From Fictibacillus solisalsi (GTDB lineage Bacteria > Bacillota > Bacilli > Bacillales > Fictibacillaceae), in contig NZ_FNHW01000001.1 of the NCBI RefSeq assembly GCF_900103485.1, forward strand, positions 1,337,418-1,401,417: a stretch of DNA of 64,000 bases, written 5' to 3'. Both the position numbers and the translations under genes were made by a program. Under the pieces are notes generated by a model. It ran no database searches. It worked only from the letters and a program-made list of their open reading frames with translations, and was not told the origin of the DNA. Every line of letters starts with the position of its first letter. Position 1 is the stretch's first letter. Below are positions 17,068 to 25,506 of the stretch, piece by piece.

Positions 17068-17240
17068 TTACAACAAATTTATGGATTTATACAAATTTAT
17101 TGAATACTAGAACTATTACAGAAGAATTCTTTTATCCTAACTACTGTCGTTTTTATTGCAATTACTACCCTAAATTCCTTATTAATTGCTGGGATTCATA
17201 GTAAATAGCGGAGATCGATCTAAATATTTAGAAAATTCAG

Positions 17241-17290
17241 TTGACAAGAGGTTGGAAATCCAATAGATTTGTAATAACAACATAACAAAT
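17241..17290 (+). promoter_or_regulatory. Promoter and operator of the sugar operon
   Basis: TTGACA at 17241-17246 and TAGATT at 17264-17269 are 17 bp apart. Overlapping and just downstream, ATTTGT (17267-17272) faces ACAAAT (17285-17290), with AT dinucleotides also symmetric inside. This is an imperfect palindrome where a repressor would block transcription. Confidence 0.5.
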
Positions 17291-17311
17291 AAAAGGAAGG
17301 AGGAAAATGTT

Positions 17312-18223
17312 ATGACCTATGATGTATTGGTAGAAGGCATCATTTCCACGGATGTTATTTTTTCATCTATTCCTAAAATGCCAAATCCTGGAGAAGAGGT
17401 CTATTGCGGGTCGTTTGATTTTACCTGCGGTGCAGCCTATAACACAGCAGTATCTCTTTCAAGACTGGGGCTGAAGGTGGCAGTGATCGGCCCAATTGGC
17501 AATGACTTTCTCAGTCAGTTTATGAAAGAGAGTTTGGAGGCGGAAGGCGTTTCCACCTCTCTCATGTTACAAGTTGATCAACCTCTGCGTTGTTTATCTG
17601 TTTGCATCAATTATGGCGGAGACCGATCGTTTCTCTCTTTTCAGGACAGCGTTGAAAAACTAAACCTTGCTGATTATGCATGTTCTGTAATTGAAAAGAC
17701 AGAAGCAAAGGTCTTACATACTTCGGCAGGAAGAGGTAAAAAAGGGGTCATTGAAAGGGCCAAAACCAAAGGAATGTTAATCTCTTTGGATGTCGGCTGG
17801 GATGAGGAATGGCTGAAGGACGACCAATTGAGTGAGTTCCTGAAAATGGCAGACATCTTTACACCAAACCAAAAAGAGGCAGAAACCATAACAGGAATAA
17901 TGAATCCTTATGAAGCCATTGAAAAGCTGGGTAAGCATAACACCTCCGTCGTTATTAAACTGGGAGAGCACGGTGCATTGATGCGACAAAATCATACCAT
18001 CAAAAAAATAGCGGGTTATCAATGCGAGGCCATTGATACAACAGGGGCTGGAGATGTTTTCTCTGCTGGCCTGTTGGCAGGGATACTAAAGGGATGGTCT
18101 TTAGAGGATTCGGTAAAATTGGGCAATTACTGCGGCAGCTGCTCTGTGCAAAGTTTGGGAGGAGCAACCAGCAGTCCAAGCTGGCAACAAGTACAAAAGG
18201 TTTTTTTGGAACCTATAAAATAA
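17312..18223 (+). CDS. PfkB-family sugar kinase
   Basis: The 303-residue ribokinase-fold enzyme has FDFTCGAAYNTAVSLSRLG near the N-terminus (signature 1) and IDTTGAGDVFSAGLLAG near the C-terminus (signature 2, anion hole and catalytic Asp). It should phosphorylate a monosaccharide or sugar derivative with ATP. It is first in the operon, with GGAGG eight bases before the ATG, and 16 bp from the first GH4 gene. The substrate cannot be read from sequence. A hexose or amino-sugar intermediate released by the GH4 enzymes is likely. Confidence 0.87.
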   Translation: MTYDVLVEGIISTDVIFSSIPKMPNPGEEVYCGSFDFTCGAAYNTAVSLSRLGLKVAVIGPIGNDFLSQFMKESLEAEGVSTSLMLQVDQPLRCLSVCINYGGDRSFLSFQDSVEKLNLADYACSVIEKTEAKVLHTSAGRGKKGVIERAKTKGMLISLDVGWDEEWLKDDQLSEFLKMADIFTPNQKEAETITGIMNPYEAIEKLGKHNTSVVIKLGEHGALMRQNHTIKKIAGYQCEAIDTTGAGDVFSAGLLAGILKGWSLEDSVKLGNYCGSCSVQSLGGATSSPSWQQVQKVFLEPIK

Positions 18224-18239
18224 AACAGGAGGATGAATC

Positions 18240-19634
18240 ATGAAACTGACCATATTAGGCGGAGCCGGGATGAGGACTCCCTTATTAATTGAAGGCTTGT
18301 TTAAACAAAATGATCTTTATTTTAAAGAAGTTACCCTCTTTGATGTTGATGAGGAAAGGTTGTCTGTTATGGGAAGCATTTCTCAATTTCTCGTGGACAA
18401 ATACCACGGAGATTTTACTCTTTCATTTACCACGAATATTAGAGAAGCGGTACGAGGTGCGGATTTTATTTTTTCCGCTATTCGTGTGGGTCAGGAAGAA
18501 GGACGCGTTCTTGATGAACAAATTGCTCTAAAGTATCGAGTGCTCGGTCAGGAAACCACAGGACCAGGGGGATTTGCCATGGGACTGCGGACGATTCCCG
18601 TCATGCTGGACTACTCCAGAATTATCAACGAGGAAGCACCGGAAGCATGGCTTCTGAATTTTACCAACCCGGCTGGTTTGATGGCCCAAGCCCTCACTAC
18701 ATATGGAAAACATAAAAAAGTAATCGGAATTTGCGATGCGCATGCCGGGATTAAAAATTCGCTGTGCAAGTTTTTAAAGGTGCCTCACACTGACTTGCAA
18801 GTTACTTATTTTGGATTAAACCACCTGGGCTGGGTTCCTTCTGTCTATGAGAAAGGTGTGGACCGGCTTCCTGAAATCCTTGATCGTTATGAACACCTAT
18901 CCCGTATTTCGCACACTTTCCGTTTCTTTGAACCGGAACTGATCCGTAACATGGGGATGCTGCCCAACGAATATTTGTATTACTTTTATTATGCAGATCA
19001 GGCAGTAACGAACATTTTGCAATCGAATCAAACGAGAGGCGAGCAAATTGTTCAGTTAAACCGCCCGCTTCTTGAAAGAGTGTCCGAACTTGTCCAGCAG
19101 GGCCGCGTGGAAGAAGCCTGGGCTGATTATAAAGGAACACTTGATGCGCGGGGCAGCACGTACATGTCGAGGGAAACGACCGGTCAAATCCATGATGTCC
19201 ACGAAGATGAAGAAACCGTTGATCTCTCCTTTGAAGAAGAAGGCTATGAAGGTTTGGCCCTCAACATCATCCGCAGTATTGCAAACAACAAACAGCAAAT
19301 CTTAACGCTAAACGTGCCAAACAATGGGACAATCAGTCAGCTGCATGACGATGACGTGGTGGAAGTTCCTTGTCTTGTAAATAAAAATGGGTATTTTCCA
19401 ATTACTATTGGCGATGTTCCTGATTTTGCTCTTTCATTAATCCATCCGGTAAAAACGTACGAGCGATTCGCCGTGGAATGTGCAGTAAAGGGAGATTATC
19501 AAGCGGGGGTAAATGCCTTGACTGTTCATCCTCTTGTCCCTTCATTTACCTCAGCAAAGGCAATGATGGATGATTATCTGGCGGCTCACCAAGAGCATCT
19601 GCCTCAATTCAGGGATAAGAATATTAACGTTTAA
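18240..19634 (+). CDS. GH4 glycosidase (NAD- and Mn-dependent), first copy
   Basis: The 464-residue enzyme has the GH4 layout: an N-terminal NAD-binding loop (TILGGAGMRTPLLIEG), then GQETTGPGGFAMGLRTIPV and LLNFTNPAGLM. Predicted metal ligands are Cys165 (GICDAH) and His195 (GLNHLGW). GH4 enzymes open the glycosidic bond by NAD-dependent oxidation at C3 and elimination. Most act on 6-phosphosugars, but some act on unphosphorylated galactosides or glucuronides. GICDAHAG differs from the GLCN form of the second copy, so the two probably differ in specificity. AGGAGGATGAATC precedes the ATG. Confidence 0.87.
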   Translation: MKLTILGGAGMRTPLLIEGLFKQNDLYFKEVTLFDVDEERLSVMGSISQFLVDKYHGDFTLSFTTNIREAVRGADFIFSAIRVGQEEGRVLDEQIALKYRVLGQETTGPGGFAMGLRTIPVMLDYSRIINEEAPEAWLLNFTNPAGLMAQALTTYGKHKKVIGICDAHAGIKNSLCKFLKVPHTDLQVTYFGLNHLGWVPSVYEKGVDRLPEILDRYEHLSRISHTFRFFEPELIRNMGMLPNEYLYYFYYADQAVTNILQSNQTRGEQIVQLNRPLLERVSELVQQGRVEEAWADYKGTLDARGSTYMSRETTGQIHDVHEDEETVDLSFEEEGYEGLALNIIRSIANNKQQILTLNVPNNGTISQLHDDDVVEVPCLVNKNGYFPITIGDVPDFALSLIHPVKTYERFAVECAVKGDYQAGVNALTVHPLVPSFTSAKAMMDDYLAAHQEHLPQFRDKNINV

Positions 19635-19693
19635 TATGAGCTTACGAGTTTTCCAGCAAGAATCCAAAAAAAGTTTAAAGGGAGGGTCTGCAT

Positions 19694-21019
19694 TTGAAAA
19701 AAGGGAAGGTGCTTTTTCTTTTAATCTTGATTTTTTCTTTATTGGCCGGTTGTAATGCTGCTCCGACAACAAGCGGAAAGAAAAACGAGGCAAAGAGTGA
19801 AAAGTTGAGCTGGAATAACAAAAAAGACCTCAAAGGAGAAGAAATCACCTTATTGTGGGTGAATACAGACGGTGCTAATGGGCCGAGAGGAAAAATATTA
19901 AAAGAGTTTACCAAAGACACAGGAATCAAAGTGAAGGAAATAGCGGTGGATTACAACTCTCTTTACAACAAGATCACTACCGCTGTTCTCTCCAATTCGG
20001 CCGACATCGATTTGGCAGAAATGGATACGATTTGGGCCGGTCAGTTCATGGAAGGTGGGATTGCCTATGATCTGGCGGATGCTGTACCGAAAGACGTTCA
20101 GAAAAAATATACGCAATCGTCCCTGAGCTCTGTCATGTACAAAGATCATCTGGTCGCTGTTCCATTTTTTTCCAGCACAAAGCATTTCTACTGGAATAAA
20201 GAGCTTCTTGCAAAAGCGGGATATAATGCTCCTCCAAAAACGTGGGAGGAATTTCGGGAAATGTCTAAAAAACTGACGAAGAATGGTGTATATGGTTCTG
20301 CCTGGTCATGGAAACAAGCGGAGGGATTAAACTGTGACTTTGTCAGCCTCGTATATGGGTTTGGCGGTAAATTTTTTGATGAAAATGGAGCACCTGTTTT
20401 TAATAAAGGCGGTGGTTTGAAAGCGCTTCAATTTATGGTGGATCTCACTCAAAAGGATAATACCGTTGATCCGGCAAGCTTGCAATGGAGTGAGGATGAT
20501 GTAAAAAATGCATTTTCCACAGGAAAGATCGCCATGATGACGAACTGGGAAGGTATGTATCCCGATTTAAATGATCCATCCAAATCCAAAGTAGTTGATA
20601 AAACCGATGTGGGACTAATGCCGGGAAATGGGGACGTGAAATCGGCTGCAGTTACAGGTTCTGAGGGCATTTCTTTAATGAAAGACAGTAAACATAAGCA
20701 AGCTGCCCTGGAATTCTTAAAATGGATGAGCACCAAGAAGTTTCAACTCCCATTGTTTAAGAATGACGGAATGTATCCCACAACGGAAGGGTTATATGAC
20801 GATCCAGACTTAAAGGCGGCGGACAAAACAAAAACTGTGGACAAAGTCATGAAGCAGTTTGAATATGGACAAAACCGTCCAAATGCACCTGGTTACGTGG
20901 AGTGGGCGGATATATTATCCGCTGAAATCCATGAAGCACTGTTAGGGAAAAAATCTCCGAAAGAAGCATTGGATACCGCAGCAAAAAAAATTGAGAAAGC
21001 GATTGAAGAGTCGAAATAA
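19694..21019 (+). CDS. Sugar ABC transporter substrate-binding lipoprotein
   Basis: The 441-residue extracellular solute-binding protein belongs to family 1 (MalE-like). MKKGKVLFLLILIFSLLAGCNAAP is split here as a signal peptide plus the lipobox LLAGC; Cys20 would be lipidated and anchor the protein outside the membrane. Motifs typical of the family include YNAPPKTWEEFREMSKKL, FSTGKIAMMTNWEG and a C-terminal helix-rich region with ALDTAAKKIEKAI. It starts with TTG after AAAGGGAGGG. It precedes two permease genes with no ATPase gene, so it probably uses a shared MsmX-type ATPase. A hairpin after the stop may raise its expression over the permeases. Confidence 0.9.
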   Translation: MKKGKVLFLLILIFSLLAGCNAAPTTSGKKNEAKSEKLSWNNKKDLKGEEITLLWVNTDGANGPRGKILKEFTKDTGIKVKEIAVDYNSLYNKITTAVLSNSADIDLAEMDTIWAGQFMEGGIAYDLADAVPKDVQKKYTQSSLSSVMYKDHLVAVPFFSSTKHFYWNKELLAKAGYNAPPKTWEEFREMSKKLTKNGVYGSAWSWKQAEGLNCDFVSLVYGFGGKFFDENGAPVFNKGGGLKALQFMVDLTQKDNTVDPASLQWSEDDVKNAFSTGKIAMMTNWEGMYPDLNDPSKSKVVDKTDVGLMPGNGDVKSAAVTGSEGISLMKDSKHKQAALEFLKWMSTKKFQLPLFKNDGMYPTTEGLYDDPDLKAADKTKTVDKVMKQFEYGQNRPNAPGYVEWADILSAEIHEALLGKKSPKEALDTAAKKIEKAIEESK

Positions 21020-21026
21020 TGATCAG

Positions 21027-21051
21027 GAAGCGGTTAGGCACTAACCGCTTC
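21027..21051 (+). promoter_or_regulatory. Intra-operon hairpin after the binding-protein gene
   Basis: An 11-bp perfect stem (GAAGCGGTTAG with CTAACCGCTTC, 3-nt loop), followed by a short pyrimidine stretch, lies 8 bp after the stop. It resembles the mRNA-stabilising or partial-terminator hairpins found between solute-binding and permease genes. Confidence 0.55.
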
Positions 21052-21072
21052 TTCTTTCGAAGGAGGATCGAG

Positions 21073-21996
21073 ATGGAAAAACCGGCTGGTAAGTCAGCGA
21101 AATTCAGGCTTATGGGTAAAAAACAGAGTAAAGATCTATTTTTTGCTGTAATACTGTTGTTACCCACCTTCTACATACTCTTTAAAACCTTTCTATTTCC
21201 CATCTATCAATCGCTGGTCTGGAGTATGTATAAGTATCACATGCTGGATGGTTCCGATGTGGTATTTGTGGGTTTTAGTAATTTTACAGCATTGTTCAAG
21301 AACCATGATTTCTGGACGGCAACATATTTTACCGGTTACTTTACTGTCCTCTCCACTGCAGCGGAATTGGTACTTGGCTTGTTTAGTGCCTTGCTGCTCA
21401 ATCAAATGTTCAGGGGAAGAGTATTTTTCCGGATGATTATCATCATTCCCTGGGCGATGCTGACCCTCGTAAACGGTTTGCTGTGGAAATGGATTTTTCA
21501 GCCGGGGAACGGGTCGTTTACGATTATTCTAAAGAAAATTCATGTACTTAGCGCAAGTGAAAACCCATTATGGCTGGCTGACGCCCATCATATTATTAAT
21601 TCCGTGGTGGTTGCCGATGTCTGGAAAATGACCCCGTTTATGACCTTATTACTGTTGGCCGGACTTCAGGCAATCCCTTCGACACTTTATGAAGCCGCAA
21701 TGATGGATGGCGCTGGATTCTGGAAAAAACTTCGGTATGTGACCATTCCACAGTTGTTTCCCATCCTGATGATTGCTGTTGTGCTTCGTACCATTGCGGC
21801 ATTTCGCGTTTATGACATCCTGACCGTTTTCACAGGAGACCCAACCACTTCTATTTCCTACCTGACCTTCAACAAGGCATTCCGTTACTTTTATCTGGGT
21901 GAAGCTTCTGCCATGGCATGGGTTTCAACGGCTATCATTCTCGTATTTATTGTCTTGTATATTCGCATGTTAAAGAAAAATTCCCATGAGGTATAA
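21073..21996 (+). CDS. Sugar ABC transporter permease, MalF-type
   Basis: The 307-residue integral membrane protein has about six helices. The coupling-loop EAA motif is visible as YEAAMMDGAGFWKKLRYVTIPQLFP, written here as one region near residue 215, which contacts the ATPase. I chose ATG 21073, preceded by AAGGAGG, rather than the in-frame ATG at 21019 that overlaps the previous stop and would read through the hairpin. It pairs with the MalG-type permease that follows. Confidence 0.9.
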   Translation: MEKPAGKSAKFRLMGKKQSKDLFFAVILLLPTFYILFKTFLFPIYQSLVWSMYKYHMLDGSDVVFVGFSNFTALFKNHDFWTATYFTGYFTVLSTAAELVLGLFSALLLNQMFRGRVFFRMIIIIPWAMLTLVNGLLWKWIFQPGNGSFTIILKKIHVLSASENPLWLADAHHIINSVVVADVWKMTPFMTLLLLAGLQAIPSTLYEAAMMDGAGFWKKLRYVTIPQLFPILMIAVVLRTIAAFRVYDILTVFTGDPTTSISYLTFNKAFRYFYLGEASAMAWVSTAIILVFIVLYIRMLKKNSHEV

Positions 21997-22010
21997 AAGG
22001 AGGGATACCC

Positions 22011-22973
22011 ATGTTTGAACCAACGATTGAACAGAGAACCGTCAAAAATGAGGTGGCAACGGTCAAAGGAAAATCCAGGTTGTTTAAGGTGAAAAGCACT
22101 GATCTGATTCCTCCCTTTTATTTGTGGTGCGGCTTAATCCTGCTTGCACTATTTACTTTGGCTCCTTTTGTCTATTTGTTTACGTCTTCCATCAGTAAGA
22201 CCGAAGAGCTGCTTAGCGGTCATTTGGTTCCTCACTCTCCCACACTGGAAAACTATTATCGCCTTTTTACTGGTAATGGGGCTGCCGAATTTATTGCAGC
22301 CATGAAAAACAGTATCATAGTTTCCCTTGGCACCACTGTGTTTACACTAGCTTTGGCCATTTTTGCATCGTATGCCTTTTCCAAAGTGGTATTTCCGTTT
22401 CGAAATTCTGCTTTATTTACAGTGCTGGCGATGCAGCTGTTGCCGTCCATCTCGATCATCGCTCCGCTCTATGTCATGATGAGAAATGGAATTACTGTTG
22501 CCATACCATTCACCAATGTTATTTTGCTTCATACGCCTCCTCTCCTGGATACGGTTTGGTCGTTAATTATTTCCTATACGACCTTTTCACTGCCGTTTGC
22601 CATCTGGATCATGACCGGCTACTTTCAAACCATCCCTAAAGCATTGGAGGAAGCTGCGATTATCGATGGGTGTTCACGTATGGGAAGCTTGTTCCGGATC
22701 ATCATTCCCCTTGCCATGCCCGGGATTGCGGCAACCGCTATTTTTACGCTGCTGTTGGCTTGGGATGAATTTATGTTTGCGAGTGCGTTCACTCAATCCT
22801 TTGCTTCCAAAACATTGCCGATCGCTATCCGTGAGTTTATTGGAAAGCACAACATTGATTGGGGACTTATGACGGCTGGGGGTTTTATCGCCTCGCTGCC
22901 GCCGGTTCTGGTATCCGTATTTCTTTATAAGTATATTGTCGGTGGCCTTGCAGGTGGAGGTGTGAAGGAATAA
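22011..22973 (+). CDS. Sugar ABC transporter permease, MalG-type
   Basis: The 320-residue membrane protein has a basic, soluble N-terminus of about 35 residues and six predicted helices. Its EAA loop is LEEAAIIDGCSRMGSLFR followed by IIIPLAMPG, and the C-terminal GLAGGGVKE matches the common G-x-x-x-G-x-V-K-G end of this family. AAGGAGGG precedes the ATG by five bases. Its TAA overlaps the ATG of the kinase gene. Confidence 0.92.
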   Translation: MFEPTIEQRTVKNEVATVKGKSRLFKVKSTDLIPPFYLWCGLILLALFTLAPFVYLFTSSISKTEELLSGHLVPHSPTLENYYRLFTGNGAAEFIAAMKNSIIVSLGTTVFTLALAIFASYAFSKVVFPFRNSALFTVLAMQLLPSISIIAPLYVMMRNGITVAIPFTNVILLHTPPLLDTVWSLIISYTTFSLPFAIWIMTGYFQTIPKALEEAAIIDGCSRMGSLFRIIIPLAMPGIAATAIFTLLLAWDEFMFASAFTQSFASKTLPIAIREFIGKHNIDWGLMTAGGFIASLPPVLVSVFLYKYIVGGLAGGGVKE

Positions 22974-23965
22974 TGACACACATTTTGATGGGGATTGATG
23001 GAGGCGGAAGCAAAACACATGCGGTTATAGCCGATCAGTCCGGTAACCTTCTTGGGAAGGGATTTTCAGGATGCTCCAACTACCAGGTGAACGGGATTGA
23101 GCAAGCGTTCGCCAATATTCAGGAAGCGGTTACAACCGCGATGCAGGAGGCCCGGCTTTCAAGCACTGATCTTTCTTTTGTGCAGTACGGGCTGGCAGGC
23201 GCTGATCGTGAAATAGATATCCGAACGTTGAAATCAAAGCTTGCAACCCTGCCTTTTAACAAATGGGACCTGGTATGTGACACCATGGAAGGCTTGCGGC
23301 TCGGGAGTCATTCCAATACCGGAGTCGTTTTAGTAGCAGGGAGCGGTACAAATGCAGCTGGAAGAAATGAGGAAGGGAATGTGGTCCAAACTGGAGGTTT
23401 TGGATATCTCTATGGTGATGGACAGATAGGGGGGAATGCACTCGCGGCAGAAGCATTCAGATCTGCGGTGCGTTCCTGGGAACTTCGGGACATTCCCTCA
23501 AGCTTAACCGATCGGATCCCCCGCTATCTCGGATTTCATACGATGGAAGAAATGTGGAATCAATTCTTGGATGACGGGGTAACGAGAGTCGACGGCAGAC
23601 TGGCGATTGTTCTACATCAGGCCGCAATGGACGGGGATCTGCTTTCGATCCGGATATTACAAAACGCCGGCATCGAGTTGGGCATAGCAGCAAACTCCGT
23701 GATCAAGAGACTCGGGAACTTGCCTGTCCCTATTCCCATCGTTCTAACAGGCAGTGTGCTGCAAAAGGGGAAGAATCCTGTAGTGTTGGACGCATTAAGA
23801 AAGACGATCGAGAATGAGGGGCACGAAATCGAATTGATTATTCCACATAAGGATCCGGTTTTTGGAGCGGTTTTACTGGCATTTGACCACCTTCATTTGC
23901 CGGTTAGCATTGAAATTTTAAACCGATTGGAAGAAGGGTGGATACGTCATGAAAAATGGGCTTAA
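22973..23965 (+). CDS. BadF/BadG-type sugar kinase (N-acetylglucosamine kinase-like)
   Basis: The 330-residue ASKHA-fold ATPase opens with GIDGGGSKTHAVIAD (phosphate 1 loop) and has VLVAGSGTNAAGRN (phosphate 2) and GDGQIGGNALA. Eukaryotic and bacterial N-acetylglucosamine kinases share this fold. It starts within the previous gene's stop (taATGa), so translation is coupled. Because the importer is an ABC system and not a phosphotransferase system, this kinase may supply the phosphosugar that a GH4 enzyme requires, or phosphorylate a released amino sugar. That role is inference. Confidence 0.83.
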   Translation: MTHILMGIDGGGSKTHAVIADQSGNLLGKGFSGCSNYQVNGIEQAFANIQEAVTTAMQEARLSSTDLSFVQYGLAGADREIDIRTLKSKLATLPFNKWDLVCDTMEGLRLGSHSNTGVVLVAGSGTNAAGRNEEGNVVQTGGFGYLYGDGQIGGNALAAEAFRSAVRSWELRDIPSSLTDRIPRYLGFHTMEEMWNQFLDDGVTRVDGRLAIVLHQAAMDGDLLSIRILQNAGIELGIAANSVIKRLGNLPVPIPIVLTGSVLQKGKNPVVLDALRKTIENEGHEIELIIPHKDPVFGAVLLAFDHLHLPVSIEILNRLEEGWIRHEKWA

Positions 23966-25277
23966 AGTAGCGGTGATCGGCGGTGGGTCTTCGTATACGC
24001 CTGAATTAATTGAAGGCTTTATCGAACGGCATGAAGAGTTTCCTGTACAGGAACTTTTTCTGGTGGATATCAATGAGGGAAAAGAAAAACTTGAAACTAT
24101 AGGAGAATTAGCACGGAGGATGATTCAAAAAGGCGGCGTTCCCATTCATCTTACGTTAACGTTTGATAGGGAGGAAGCAATCAAAGGAGCTGACTTTGTC
24201 ATCACACAGCTCCGCATAGGAATGCTCGAGGCAAGATCGAGGGATGAGAGAATTCCCCTCCGTTATCAATGCATTGGCCAGGAAACCACCGGGGCCGGAG
24301 GTTTTGCTAAAGCCCTGCGGACCATTCCGGTGATCCTTGATATCTGTCGGGATATTGCAAAATATGCTCCCGAAGCTTTTTTGATTAACTTTACAAACCC
24401 AGCAGGTGTTGTAACAGAAGCGGTAAATAAATATTCAACAGTAAAAGTGATCGGGCTTTGCAACCTGCCGATCAACACCAGAAAACAGCTTGCTGAATAC
24501 TTTAATGTGGAATCCGGCGAAATTGAGATAGAAATGGCAGGAATTAATCATTTAAATTGGACGACAAAAATTCGGGTAAAAAACAAAGATGTTACTGACA
24601 GTTTCCTGAATGGAGAAGCAGACCTGAAAGGCTTTAACATGAATAATATTCCTGATCTCGAATGGAATCGTGATTTTTTGCGGGCACTGGGAGCCCTTCC
24701 TTGCGGTTATCATCGCTATTATTATAAAGAAGATGAGGTTTTGAAACATCAATTAGAGCAATTGCAGGAGACTGGAACCAGAGCGGATGAGGTAAAAAAG
24801 GTGGAGGCCGCTTTGTTTAAACGCTATCAGGATCCCAATCTGTCCATCAAACCGCCGGAACTCGCTCAAAGAGGAGGCGCATTCTATTCCGAAGCGGCGG
24901 TTAATATCATGTCCTCCATCTATAACAATAAGAAAGATATTCAGACCGTAAATGTGCAGAATAATGGGATCCTATCCTGTCTTCCTGAGACCGCTTCTAT
25001 TGAAGTCAATTGCATGATTGACCGGCAGGGTGCTCATCCCATTCAACTTACTACCAAAATCGATGCAAGAATCCGCGGATTGCTGCAAATGGTAAAAGCT
25101 TACGAAGAATTAACCATTGAAGCTGCAGTTCACGGAGACTATTCCATGGGACTGCTCGCCTTGACTACGCATCCGCTGGTGAAGAGTGCTTCTGTTGCTG
25201 AAAAAATACTTCAAGACATTTTGGATGAAAATAAGACCTTTTTGCCGCAGTTTTTTTCAAAAAGCAAAACGGTATAA
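23949..25277 (+). CDS. GH4 6-phospho-beta-glucosidase-type enzyme, second copy
   Basis: The 442-residue enzyme is a more canonical GH4 6-phospho-beta-glucosidase (LicH/CelF-like) than the first copy. It has VAVIGGGSSYTPELIEG for NAD, QETTGAGGFAKALRTIPV, INFTNPAGVVTEAV, and predicted metal ligands Cys171 (GLCNLPIN) and His201 (GINHLNW). It overlaps the kinase gene by 17 bases, so kinase and glycosidase are translationally coupled. This supports a kinase-then-cleavage route. Specificity within 6-phospho-beta-glycosides is not certain. Confidence 0.88.
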   Translation: MKNGLKVAVIGGGSSYTPELIEGFIERHEEFPVQELFLVDINEGKEKLETIGELARRMIQKGGVPIHLTLTFDREEAIKGADFVITQLRIGMLEARSRDERIPLRYQCIGQETTGAGGFAKALRTIPVILDICRDIAKYAPEAFLINFTNPAGVVTEAVNKYSTVKVIGLCNLPINTRKQLAEYFNVESGEIEIEMAGINHLNWTTKIRVKNKDVTDSFLNGEADLKGFNMNNIPDLEWNRDFLRALGALPCGYHRYYYKEDEVLKHQLEQLQETGTRADEVKKVEAALFKRYQDPNLSIKPPELAQRGGAFYSEAAVNIMSSIYNNKKDIQTVNVQNNGILSCLPETASIEVNCMIDRQGAHPIQLTTKIDARIRGLLQMVKAYEELTIEAAVHGDYSMGLLALTTHPLVKSASVAEKILQDILDENKTFLPQFFSKSKTV

Positions 25278-25280
25278 GCA

Positions 25281-25325
25281 ACCACTAAAGGAACTGGGAG
25301 AAACCTCTCAGTTCCTTTGTTGCAT
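25281..25325 (+). terminator. Terminator of the sugar operon
   Basis: AAAGGAACTGGGAG pairs with CTCTCAGTTCCTTT (25287-25318), with one mismatch, and GCAAC/GTTGC flank it. The T-run is short (TTTGTTG). Confidence 0.6.
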
Positions 25326-25471
25326 GTGAAGAAGTAACCATGTATCGGTAAAAACCTAAATTTTAAAGTATTTTAAATTTTTCGATAAATTTATTGAAAA
25401 GTAAGATTTGGAATGGTTTAATAAAGCTATATATTTCAGTTAATATTTTTTTAAGCTATAGATGAAACGGC

Positions 25472-25488
25472 GTTTCTTATTACGAAAC
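25472..25488 (-). promoter_or_regulatory. Shared 17-bp palindromic operator, copy 1 (glycolate oxidase operon)
   Basis: On the minus strand the site reads GTTTCGTAATAAGAAAC. It differs at two positions from the identical copies at 29730 and 35227. It lies 19 bp before the TTG start of glcE. The likely binder is the IclR protein encoded at 34128. Confidence 0.6.
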
Positions 25489-25506
25489 AATTGGAGGTGG
25501 AGTGAA

